Below the pieces are notes generated by a model. That model saw only the letters and a list, made by a program, of their open reading frames with translations. It searched no databases and had not been told where the DNA came from. Below, in pieces: positions 26,823 through 33,546 of a stretch of DNA of 64,000 bases; the first letter of the stretch is position 1; each line of letters opens with the position of its first letter. The position numbers were made by a program, and so were the translations under genes. The DNA is from Polaribacter haliotis (lineage in GTDB: Bacteria; Bacteroidota; Bacteroidia; Flavobacteriales; Flavobacteriaceae). The DNA lies in assembly GCF_014784055.1 (NCBI RefSeq), contig NZ_CP061813.1, positions 1,746,001-1,810,000 of the forward strand, in the 5' to 3' direction.

Positions 26823-27466
26823 ATAAAACAAACGAAATAAAAATAATTTTGGTAGACGACCACAACCTATTAAGAGATGGTTTAAGAAATATTATTGAAA
26901 AAAAAGCTAATTTACATGTTATTGGAGAAGCTTCAAATGGTAGAGATGCTGTAAAAATATGTTCTAAATTATTGCCAGATATTGTACTTATAGACATAGC
27001 AATGCCAGATTTAAACGGAATGGAAGCTACAAAACAAATCCTAAAAGCACATCCAAAAACAAAAGTAATTGGACTCTCTATGCATTCTAGCAAACAATTT
27101 ATACAAGGTATGTTTAATGCTGGTGCTTTTGGTTATTTATTAAAAGATGGTGATGCTAAAGAATTAATTGTAGGAATTAAAACAGTTATGGAAAACAGAA
27201 AATATCTATCAAAAGATATTAACCAAGAATTTCTTACGTTGCTTAAAAATGGAGATGAATTAGAAAATACAGTATTAAGCTCGAGAGAGAAAGAAGTTTT
27301 ACAGTTAATAGCAGAAGGTAAATCATCTAAAGAAATTGGTGAAACATTATTTTTAAGTCCTAAAACTATTGATGTTCACAGGAATAATATTATGAAAAAA
27401 ATAGATATACATTCTATTCCAGAATTAACAAAATACGCTATTAGAAAAGGGCTAACATCTCTTTAA
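26819..27466 (+). CDS. NarL/FixJ-type response regulator, partner of the multi-PAS kinase
   Basis: This 215-aa protein has an N-terminal receiver domain with an acidic pair (VDDHN, Asp13-Asp14), phosphoacceptor Asp59 (VLIDIAMPD), a Ser/Thr switch (GLSMHSS) and the conserved Lys in YLLKDGDAKEL. A LuxR-type helix-turn-helix follows at about 148-210 (LSSREKEVLQLIAEGKSSKEIGETLFLSPKTIDVHRNNIMKK). It overlaps the kinase gene by four bases. DNA targets are not evident; the two small envelope genes downstream are candidates only by proximity. Confidence 0.93.
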   Translation: MNKTNEIKIILVDDHNLLRDGLRNIIEKKANLHVIGEASNGRDAVKICSKLLPDIVLIDIAMPDLNGMEATKQILKAHPKTKVIGLSMHSSKQFIQGMFNAGAFGYLLKDGDAKELIVGIKTVMENRKYLSKDINQEFLTLLKNGDELENTVLSSREKEVLQLIAEGKSSKEIGETLFLSPKTIDVHRNNIMKKIDIHSIPELTKYAIRKGLTSL

Positions 27467-27601
27467 ATTAGTAAATTAAAACCTAATGCTTAAAAAAACT
27501 TATACTTTATTAAAAGATTAAGAATATTGCTTAGTTATTCAAGCTAAAAACCTTATATATTTACATATACTAATATAAACCAGCATAATATAAACAATAT
27601 A

Positions 27602-27967
27602 TTGAACTCTAAATTAAACAATTTATTAGTAATTGAAGATAACCCTTACATAGGGGAAGAAATAGTGAATGCTGCTAAAAAAGTATCTGGAATAAAAACG
27701 ATACGTTTAACAAAAACTTTACAAGAAGCAATTTCTTCTTTAGAAGAAAATGAATATGAATTAGTTACTTTAGACTTAAATTTACCAGATGGAAATGGTA
27801 TAGAGCTTTTAAAGTGGTTTACAGAAAATAAGATAAAAAAGAAAGTTTTTGTGTTTTCTACAAGTACAAACCTTAAAGAAATTTGTTTAAAATATGGCGC
27901 TTTTGCTTTTTTTGATAAATCTAAAGGTTTTAAAGATTTAATTGATAATATTAAAAAAGCATATTAA
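27602..27967 (+). CDS. Stand-alone receiver-domain response regulator
   Basis: This 121-aa single-domain CheY-like protein has no output domain. The acidic pocket is Glu12-Asp13 (VIEDN), the phosphoacceptor Asp58 (VTLDLNLPDGNG), the switch Ser86-Thr87 (VFSTST) and the lysine Lys106 (FFDKSKG). The start is TTG at 27602, placing the first strand seven residues in, as is usual. A TATATTTA box (27556-27563) lies 38 bases upstream. It follows the kinase-regulator pair after 135 bases and may be a phosphate sink or second output for that kinase. Confidence 0.85.
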   Translation: MNSKLNNLLVIEDNPYIGEEIVNAAKKVSGIKTIRLTKTLQEAISSLEENEYELVTLDLNLPDGNGIELLKWFTENKIKKKVFVFSTSTNLKEICLKYGAFAFFDKSKGFKDLIDNIKKAY

Positions 27968-28282
27968 ATAATAAGCTTTTTTAAATACTCTTCATTATCA
28001 TATTATTTAATTAATAATGCACAGTAAGTAGGCAATTAAGTTAATTTCTACAATCATTAGCTACCTTGTATATTTTATATTAAAACTGTTTTTAAACAGA
28101 TTCCACAAGCTAAAATGAATACAATTTAAATATTAAAAGGCATCTATTCATAATTTTATTTAACCTTCTAAATATTCAAATTATAAAAAAATTACTAACA
28201 CGAGTTTTTTATAAAATATAAAAGAGCAAAACATTAGGGGTATGATTTCGCTCTTTTAATTATACAAAAATTTAAAAGTTGG
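27968..28282. other. 315-base intergenic region between convergent genes
   Basis: This AT-rich stretch lies between the lone receiver gene and a convergent envelope gene. It holds a weak 6-bp hairpin (CTGTTT/AAACAG, 28086-28099) and a bidirectional terminator near its right end (28220-28257). I see no ORF, RNA gene or promoter that I can support. Confidence 0.5.
28220..28257 (-). terminator. Hairpin terminator after the small barrel gene (possibly bidirectional)
   Basis: AAAAGAGC and GCTCTTTT form an 8-bp stem with a 22-base loop. T runs follow on both strands. It lies 25 bases past the stop of the - strand gene at 28283. Confidence 0.6.
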
Positions 28283-28792
28283 TTAGAAATTATATTTTAA
28301 GCCTAAAAATCCACTAATTATAAATTCCTTTTTAGAATTATAAAGCTTCATTAAATCTTTTCTTTGTGTTACCTGCTGTGTAACTATAAGTTTTATATTA
28401 TTACCTATTTTAAAGTTTAATTCTCCACTAAAACTGAAACTATAAAAACCCTGTGTTTGTCTATAAATTTTTCCAAAATCTACATAAGCTACAGCTCCTA
28501 GCTTTCGATAAATACTGTTTATTCCAAAACCAGATCCAATAGCATATCGTTGGTAATTTTTAAAATTTAGATCTGCATACTCCACAGAAATATGTGTTAA
28601 TAAATAACTGTTTTCGAAATTATAGATTGGTACTTCTAATTTAGAAAGTAAGTTAACTGTTAATGCATCATTACCTTTCTTGTCTCCAATTAAAAGCAAT
28701 CTTGCATCTTGTTGAAGAGAAATTTCTATATTATTTTGTCCGTAAATAGAAATCGTTAGTAAAAAAGGAATAATTAAAAATATCTTTTTCAT
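28283..28792 (-). CDS. Small outer-membrane beta-barrel-like protein
   Basis: This 169-aa protein has a signal peptide (MKKIFLIIPFLLTISIYGQ) and then alternating amphipathic strands (LLTHISVEYADLNF, RYAIGSGFGINSIYRKLGAVAYVDFGKIY, FYSFSFSGELNFKIG). It ends in Phe within FLGLKYNF, the typical barrel terminus. I cannot name a family. A TATATTTG box on the - strand lies 46 bases upstream (28839-28846). It is a single-gene unit with its own terminator, near the multi-PAS two-component genes. Confidence 0.65.
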   Translation of the reverse strand: MKKIFLIIPFLLTISIYGQNNIEISLQQDARLLLIGDKKGNDALTVNLLSKLEVPIYNFENSYLLTHISVEYADLNFKNYQRYAIGSGFGINSIYRKLGAVAYVDFGKIYRQTQGFYSFSFSGELNFKIGNNIKLIVTQQVTQRKDLMKLYNSKKEFIISGFLGLKYNF

Positions 28793-28959
28793 GTTTTGGG
28801 GGAATAGTTATAATTAAATATTTAGTATAAATTCATTTCAAATATATTAAAGAACCTAACTAAACAAAATAGGTAATTTTCTTATTTTCAGAATATTAAA
28901 TATTTTATTGTACTATAAAACAATAAAAAACGTTAGAAAAAAAATAAGTTTTTAAAATG

Positions 28960-28994
28960 ATAAGAGCTTGTTTTTTTTAAACAAGCTCTTTTTA
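28960..28994 (-). terminator. Intrinsic terminator after the 143-aa secreted protein gene
   Basis: AAGAGCTTGTTT and AAACAAGCTCTT form a 12-bp stem with a short T loop. It lies downstream (on the - strand) of the gene ending at 29022. Confidence 0.8.
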
Positions 28995-29021
28995 ATAAAT
29001 GTTAATTTGAGAAATAAAATA

Positions 29022-29453
29022 TTAGATTTTTTTCATTTTGCCTTCCCAAGTTAAACCTCCTAAGGTAGACTCATAAAAAATATATCCTCTTTTTATTTTT
29101 ATAATTTTCATACTTAATTTTGTTCCACTTCTAAATGGAAAATTAGGTAAATTAGACTCTTTTAATGTCATAAAACATTCTTCTTCAGAAGTCCATTTAA
29201 TATCAGATTTAATAAAATATTTTTTATTTTCGAAATATTCTATGTGTTCTTTTTTTGAAAATATTACCACAACATCTTTACCTTTATATTTATAAGTGTA
29301 AGTAGTTTCTTCTAATAGAGGAATAATTTCATCATCAGAAATTTTAGTTATGTTATTTTCATTAAATTTAACTGGAGTAATCATTGCTACATCTTGAGCT
29401 TTAATAGAAAATGTTAGCAGAATTATTGCAAGTAGTAAATGTATTTTTTTCAT
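29022..29453 (-). CDS. Small secreted protein of unknown function
   Basis: This 143-aa protein has a signal peptide (MKKIHLLLAIILLTFSIKAQ, cleavage after residue 19 or 20). The mature part is about 120 residues, beta-rich and charged, with a C-terminal segment (KIIKIKRGYIFYESTLGGLTWEGKMKKI) that could be a small beta-sandwich. No known motif is visible. It is alone between a terminator and a 235-base non-coding gap. Periplasmic or extracellular location follows from the signal peptide. Confidence 0.62.
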   Translation of the reverse strand: MKKIHLLLAIILLTFSIKAQDVAMITPVKFNENNITKISDDEIIPLLEETTYTYKYKGKDVVVIFSKKEHIEYFENKKYFIKSDIKWTSEEECFMTLKESNLPNFPFRSGTKLSMKIIKIKRGYIFYESTLGGLTWEGKMKKI

Positions 29454-29688
29454 AATATTTAAATTTCATCAATTTGTAAATGCCTTTATTTTACATATAC
29501 ATATTGAAGGGGGGTTAGTAAAAAATTATTATAATAACTGTACACTACAAAGATATTTTAGAATGCAAGCTTTTACAATAGGTAATTTTCTTAATTTAAA
29601 AATTCTATAAAAAAATATGGATTATCATCTAATTTTAATTAGCTATAGTCAGTTAATTAAAACAATAAATTATAAAATAAAAGAGGTC

Positions 29689-30387
29689 TTAATGGCAAGT
29701 ATTGTTTGAAGAAACCATTTCTAAAATTGGAGTTGGAGAAACATAAGGAATTCCCAAACCTAAACCTCTTAAAATAAATAAAGCACCAATACAAACTACA
29801 ACTACAGGAATCGCTTTTTGAATGTTTTTTTTAAAAGTTCCTTTTGTGAAATTTCCTAAATAAACAACGGCTGTCATTAAAGGAATTGTTCCTAAACCAA
29901 ATAAAAACATATACAAACTTCCTGAAAAAGCATTTGTAGTTGCTAATGCTCCAAAAACAGCCATGTAAACTAATCCACAAGGTAAAAAACCATTTAAAAA
30001 ACCAATGGTAAAAAAAGTATCATTTCCTTTTTTCTTTAATTCCTTTCCCAAAGCATTTTTCACCTTAAAAATTAGGTTACTTATTTTTGAAGAAAAATTC
30101 ACTCGTTTAAAAATTCTTGGGAATAATATAAATAAAATCATACTTATTCCAACTACAATAGATAATTGTTGTTGAAAACCAAAGAAGAAAAATCCTTTTC
30201 CTAAAAACCCAAACAACAAACCTATTAAGCTGTAAGTAAACAACCTACCTAAATGATAACTTAAAATTTGGAAGAACCTTTTAACTGGTTTTTGTCTATC
30301 TACTGGCAACATAAAAGCGATTGGTCCACACATTCCTATGCAATGGAAACTACCCAATAACCCAAAAATTAGTGCCGATAAAAACAT
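29689..30387 (-). CDS. TauE/SafE-like (UreH-type) membrane transporter of the cbb3 oxidase operon
   Basis: This 232-aa inner-membrane protein has about six transmembrane helices. The N-terminal GLLGSFHCIGMCGPIAFMLP carries the HCxxMCG motif of the UreH/SafE-type group, and a repeated half-motif occurs at GFLNGFLPCGLVYMAVFGAL. Members placed in cbb3 operons are thought to help metal (copper) or thiol handling for oxidase assembly; that role is inferred. It shares one base with ccoH and is the last gene of the cco operon. Confidence 0.78.
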   Translation of the reverse strand: MFLSALIFGLLGSFHCIGMCGPIAFMLPVDRQKPVKRFFQILSYHLGRLFTYSLIGLLFGFLGKGFFFFGFQQQLSIVVGISMILFILFPRIFKRVNFSSKISNLIFKVKNALGKELKKKGNDTFFTIGFLNGFLPCGLVYMAVFGALATTNAFSGSLYMFLFGLGTIPLMTAVVYLGNFTKGTFKKNIQKAIPVVVVCIGALFILRGLGLGIPYVSPTPILEMVSSNNTCH

Positions 30388-30833
30388 TAGTACACAAGTT
30401 CTTTTTTAAATAAATACTCCTTATTTTTGTATTTCCATGATACAGTCATGTTCCAACGACCATCTACTAAACGTTTCTCAGGCACGAGCAAATATGTTTT
30501 AGAGATCGAAATAGGTATTTCAAAATCTAAATGTTTATTAGATGGTCTATACAGGAACACTTTTCCTTGAATATCTTTCGGAATAAAAGCTTCTGGAAAA
30601 TCCACTTTTAAACCTTCTTTAACTCTTGTTATTTTAATGTTTTCTTTTAAAGCGAATGCATTTTTCTCTGCATTAATTTCATCTTGAAATTCTAATTCTT
30701 TTTGATAATATTTATCTGTTACCAAATCGTGTGTAAACGATTTATCTGTACTCATTGTAATAACTAGATATAAGATAAAACTCATAAAAGCTACAATTGC
30801 AATAACAATACCTGTTCCCCAATTAATTTTCAT
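30387..30833 (-). CDS. ccoH: FixH/CcoH-family cbb3 oxidase assembly protein
   Basis: This 148-aa protein has one N-terminal transmembrane helix (GTGIVIAIVAFMSFILYLVITM) and a periplasmic FixH domain. The family consensus is seen in YYQKELEFQDEINAEKNA and in the C-terminal beta region (VDGRWNMTVSWKYKNKEYLFKKELVY). CcoH assists maturation of cbb3 oxidase in the inner membrane. It follows ccoG after a 145-base gap that holds two repeat-like segments, and overlaps the TauE/SafE-like gene by one base. Confidence 0.87.
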   Translation of the reverse strand: MKINWGTGIVIAIVAFMSFILYLVITMSTDKSFTHDLVTDKYYQKELEFQDEINAEKNAFALKENIKITRVKEGLKVDFPEAFIPKDIQGKVFLYRPSNKHLDFEIPISISKTYLLVPEKRLVDGRWNMTVSWKYKNKEYLFKKELVY

Positions 30834-30850
30834 AACTTAAACTTTTATAA

Positions 30851-30892
30851 TTAATGTCGTTGAGATTTCTACTTACGTCGAAATGACATTAA
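30851..30892. repeat. Intergenic repeat-like hairpin between ccoG and ccoH
   Basis: The ends TTAATGTC and GACATTAA are a perfect 8-bp inverted pair. Inside are GTTGAGATTTCT and GTCGAAATGACA, which resemble a dispersed intergenic repeat I recall from flavobacterial genomes. Only one copy is in this window, so repeat status rests on memory. Confidence 0.5.
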
Positions 30893-30916
30893 CAATATTT
30901 TATTAATAACTCGCTA

Positions 30917-30977
30917 CCTTCAACTCCCAGATTCAAACTTCAAACTTCCATCTTCAAACTTCCAACCTCAACCCCCA
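30917..30977. repeat. Low-complexity CTTCAAACTTCCA-type repeats between ccoG and ccoH
   Basis: About 60 pyrimidine-rich bases (on the + strand) contain several near-copies of TTCAAACTTC and CTTCCA. They abut the ccoG stop. The block is non-coding and differs strongly in base composition from its surroundings. Confidence 0.7.
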
Positions 30978-30978
30978 A

Positions 30979-32400
30979 CTACTTATAACTTCTTGGTCCT
31001 AAAAAGTTGGTTCTTGTAGTTTCAATTAATTTATCACCACTATAAACACCAATTTCTATTTTATCTTTATCGCTTTTTAATGCTGCTGCATTTAGTTCTA
31101 TAAATAAAGTTCCTTCTGCCAAACCTCGTTTTGGAACTATAAAATTATGATTCGAAACTAACTTGATAGTTCCTTTATGTGATAATAATTTATAACTTAC
31201 ATCTTTAATATCTTCACTTGTTTTATTGATTACTTTATACGTATAAACGTTGCTAATGATATTATTTTCCTTTTGCTGATATAATTGTCCTGGCAATCTT
31301 AAGATATTCGCTTCAACATCATTTCTTAAAAACAACATTCCTATTAGAATTCCTGTTAAGATTAATAATACTGCAGAATATCCTTTCATTCTAGGTGTAA
31401 ACTGAAAAGATTTTTTCTTTATAATATTGTCCTCACTTTCATAACGAATCAATCCTTTTGGTAAATTAATGCTTTCCATAATATGGTCACATTCATCTAT
31501 ACATGCTGTACAATTTACACATTCTAATTGCGTACCATTTCTAATATCTATTCCTGTTGGGCAAACAACAACACATTGTTTACAATCGATACAATCTCCT
31601 TTACCTAGAGCTTCTCTATCTTCATTTTTTTTGAATTTAGACCTTCCCTCTTCTCTTTCTCCTCTTTTATAATCGTATGCAACATTTATGGTTTTATTAT
31701 CCAACAAAACGCCTTGCAGACGACCATAAGGACAAGCAATAATACATACTTGTTCTCTAAACCACGCAAAAATGAAATAGAAAACACAGGTGAAAATTGT
31801 TAAAGAAATAAGTGTACTAATATTATCAAAAGGATTTCCAGTAATGTATTCAATAACTGTATCTCCACCAATCAAATACGCTAAAAAGACATTTGCAATT
31901 ATGAAGGAAATCACAAAGAAAATAAACCATTTTAAAAACTTTTTTCTAATTTTTTCTGCGTTCCAAGGTTGTTTGCTTAATCTTATTTGCTTTCCTCTAT
32001 CTCCTTCAATTAAATATTCTATTTTTCTGAAAACCATTTCTAAAAAAATAGTTTGCGGACAAATCCATCCACAGAAAATACGTCCAAAAATAACAGTAAA
32101 TAAGATAATAAAAACAACACCAACAATCATAGAAACCACCAACAAATAAAAATCTTGTGGCCAAAATGGAAAACTAAAAATATTAAACTTTCTTTCTAAA
32201 ATATTAAAAAGCAAAAACTGATTCCCATTAATTTTGATAAATGGCGCAGACAATAAAAAAGCCAATAGAAAGTAACTTACGTAACTTCTATATTTATAGA
32301 ATTTCCCACTTGGTTTTTTTGGAAATACCCAAGAACGTTTTCCTTCTGAATCTACAGTAGCAATACTATCTCTAAATTTTTCGTCCTTGGGAGTTTCCAT
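30979..32400 (-). CDS. ccoG: cbb3 oxidase accessory protein CcoG (RdxA/FixG), polyferredoxin
   Basis: This 473-aa inner-membrane iron-sulfur protein is involved in copper reduction and cbb3 assembly. It has about five transmembrane helices and a FCGWICPQT motif near residue 108. Two 4Fe-4S ferredoxin motifs follow (CIDCKQCVVVCPTG and CVNCTACIDECDHIM). A C-terminal periplasmic Ig-like domain follows the last helix (YKVINKTSEDIKDVSYKLLSH). It is downstream of ccoP in the operon by 38 bases. Length and motif order match CcoG. Confidence 0.94.
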   Translation of the reverse strand: METPKDEKFRDSIATVDSEGKRSWVFPKKPSGKFYKYRSYVSYFLLAFLLSAPFIKINGNQFLLFNILERKFNIFSFPFWPQDFYLLVVSMIVGVVFIILFTVIFGRIFCGWICPQTIFLEMVFRKIEYLIEGDRGKQIRLSKQPWNAEKIRKKFLKWFIFFVISFIIANVFLAYLIGGDTVIEYITGNPFDNISTLISLTIFTCVFYFIFAWFREQVCIIACPYGRLQGVLLDNKTINVAYDYKRGEREEGRSKFKKNEDREALGKGDCIDCKQCVVVCPTGIDIRNGTQLECVNCTACIDECDHIMESINLPKGLIRYESEDNIIKKKSFQFTPRMKGYSAVLLILTGILIGMLFLRNDVEANILRLPGQLYQQKENNIISNVYTYKVINKTSEDIKDVSYKLLSHKGTIKLVSNHNFIVPKRGLAEGTLFIELNAAALKSDKDKIEIGVYSGDKLIETTRTNFLGPRSYK

Positions 32401-32438
32401 AACTACTAACTATTAAAAAACTAATTAAAATTAAATTT

Positions 32439-33362
32439 TTACTCTGTTTTTGTTGTGTTTTCAATTTCTTCTGCTCCTTCTTCGGCTTTTTTTGGTGCTT
32501 CCGCATTTGGATCTACCCATTTTTCTCCTTGTGGAGCTTTTGCATTTGCAGGTGTTGTACCTTGTAAAGAAATTACGTAGCTAGAAACCTTTGCAATGTC
32601 TGCCGCTTTTAAGGTTTTATCCCAAGCAATCATTCCTTTTCCATCTCTACCTCCATTATGTACAGTATTAAAAACATTTTTAATTCCTCCACCTAAAATC
32701 CAATATTCGTCTGTTAAATTGGGTCCAATTTGCCCTCCTCCATCAGCTAAATGACAAGATGCACAGTTTAAATTAAAAACTGCTTTACCTCTCGCTAAAT
32801 CTTTAGCATCTGTTAAAAGTGTAACATTTTCTGCAGTAATTAAATCTGTAGCTGTTGCTCTGTATTTATTTACTTCTCTTCTTGCCTCTGCAACAGCCTT
32901 GTCATACTCAACAATTTGGCTATCTCCATCTAAAACTTCAAAACGAACTAAATAAACGACAGCAAAAATAATGGTTGCATAAAACATATACACCCACCAA
33001 GGTGGAAGCGAATTATCTAATTCTCTAATTCCGTCGTAATTATGGTCTAGAATAATATCCTCCTCTTGGTCAACTGCTTTTGCTCTTGTCCATTTTGTAA
33101 GAAATTTCTTAATCCAAAGATTTGGATCTTCAGGAAGAATACCATCTTTTTCATTTTGTAAATCTGTTGCTTTTTTTAAAGCATATACATTTACCATTTC
33201 TTTTAAGACAACTACTAAAACAAAACCAATTAAAGCTAACCAGACTAATGGGTTTTCATAAATATTAAATGGGTTTTCGTACACCATAAACGCTTTGGCA
33301 AGTGCTATAAACGTAACAATTACAAAGATTACATAAACTGTAGATTGAAAAGATCTTTTCAT
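32439..33362 (-). CDS. ccoP: cbb3-type cytochrome c oxidase subunit CcoP (single visible c-heme site)
   Basis: This 307-aa membrane-anchored cytochrome c subunit feeds electrons to the oxidase. It has two N-terminal helices, a CcoP N-terminal signature (DGIRELDNSLPPWWVYMFYATIIFAVVYLVRF, residues 110-141), and one cytochrome c domain with CASCH (Cys200, Cys203, His204) and a distal Met ligand candidate in GKGMIAWD. Proteobacterial CcoP usually carries two CXXCH motifs; only one is seen here. The C-terminus is an acidic Ala/Glu-rich tail. It lies 11 bases after ccoQ. Confidence 0.92.
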   Translation of the reverse strand: MKRSFQSTVYVIFVIVTFIALAKAFMVYENPFNIYENPLVWLALIGFVLVVVLKEMVNVYALKKATDLQNEKDGILPEDPNLWIKKFLTKWTRAKAVDQEEDIILDHNYDGIRELDNSLPPWWVYMFYATIIFAVVYLVRFEVLDGDSQIVEYDKAVAEARREVNKYRATATDLITAENVTLLTDAKDLARGKAVFNLNCASCHLADGGGQIGPNLTDEYWILGGGIKNVFNTVHNGGRDGKGMIAWDKTLKAADIAKVSSYVISLQGTTPANAKAPQGEKWVDPNAEAPKKAEEGAEEIENTTKTE

Positions 33363-33373
33363 TTTAAATAATT

Positions 33374-33541
33374 TTATTGGTCTAATGGAATATTACTAAC
33401 CTTATTAATATACTCTTTCTTCGCTGTAAATACCCACCAAAATAAGATGACAAAAAAAGTAAAGAATATTAATAATGATATTAATGGGTAAATTTCTATT
33501 CCTGTAATACTCTCTAAATGGCCTTTTATAAACTTAAACAT
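33374..33541 (-). CDS. ccoQ: CcoQ-like small subunit of cbb3 oxidase
   Basis: This 55-aa protein begins MFKFIKGHLESITGIEIYPL and has a single transmembrane helix (LISLLIFFTFFVILFWWVFT) followed by KKEYINKVSNIPLDQ. Position (between ccoNO and ccoP), size and the helix followed by a charged tail match CcoQ/FixQ, which stabilises the complex. The spacers are 5 and 11 bases, so it belongs to the cco operon. Sequence conservation in this subunit is low, so the name rests largely on context. Confidence 0.85.
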   Translation of the reverse strand: MFKFIKGHLESITGIEIYPLISLLIFFTFFVILFWWVFTAKKEYINKVSNIPLDQ

Positions 33542-33546
33542 AGTTT

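Noticed and set aside
28086..28099. Small hairpin CTGTTT-TT-AAACAG as a regulatory RNA
   Set aside because: Six weak base pairs in AT-rich DNA are expected by chance; no T run or conserved context.
28235..29514. G runs (28237-28240, 28798-28802, 29509-29514) near the two-component genes as NarL-type binding sites
   Set aside because: One resembles a NarL heptamer but lies in a terminator loop, and the three do not share a consensus.
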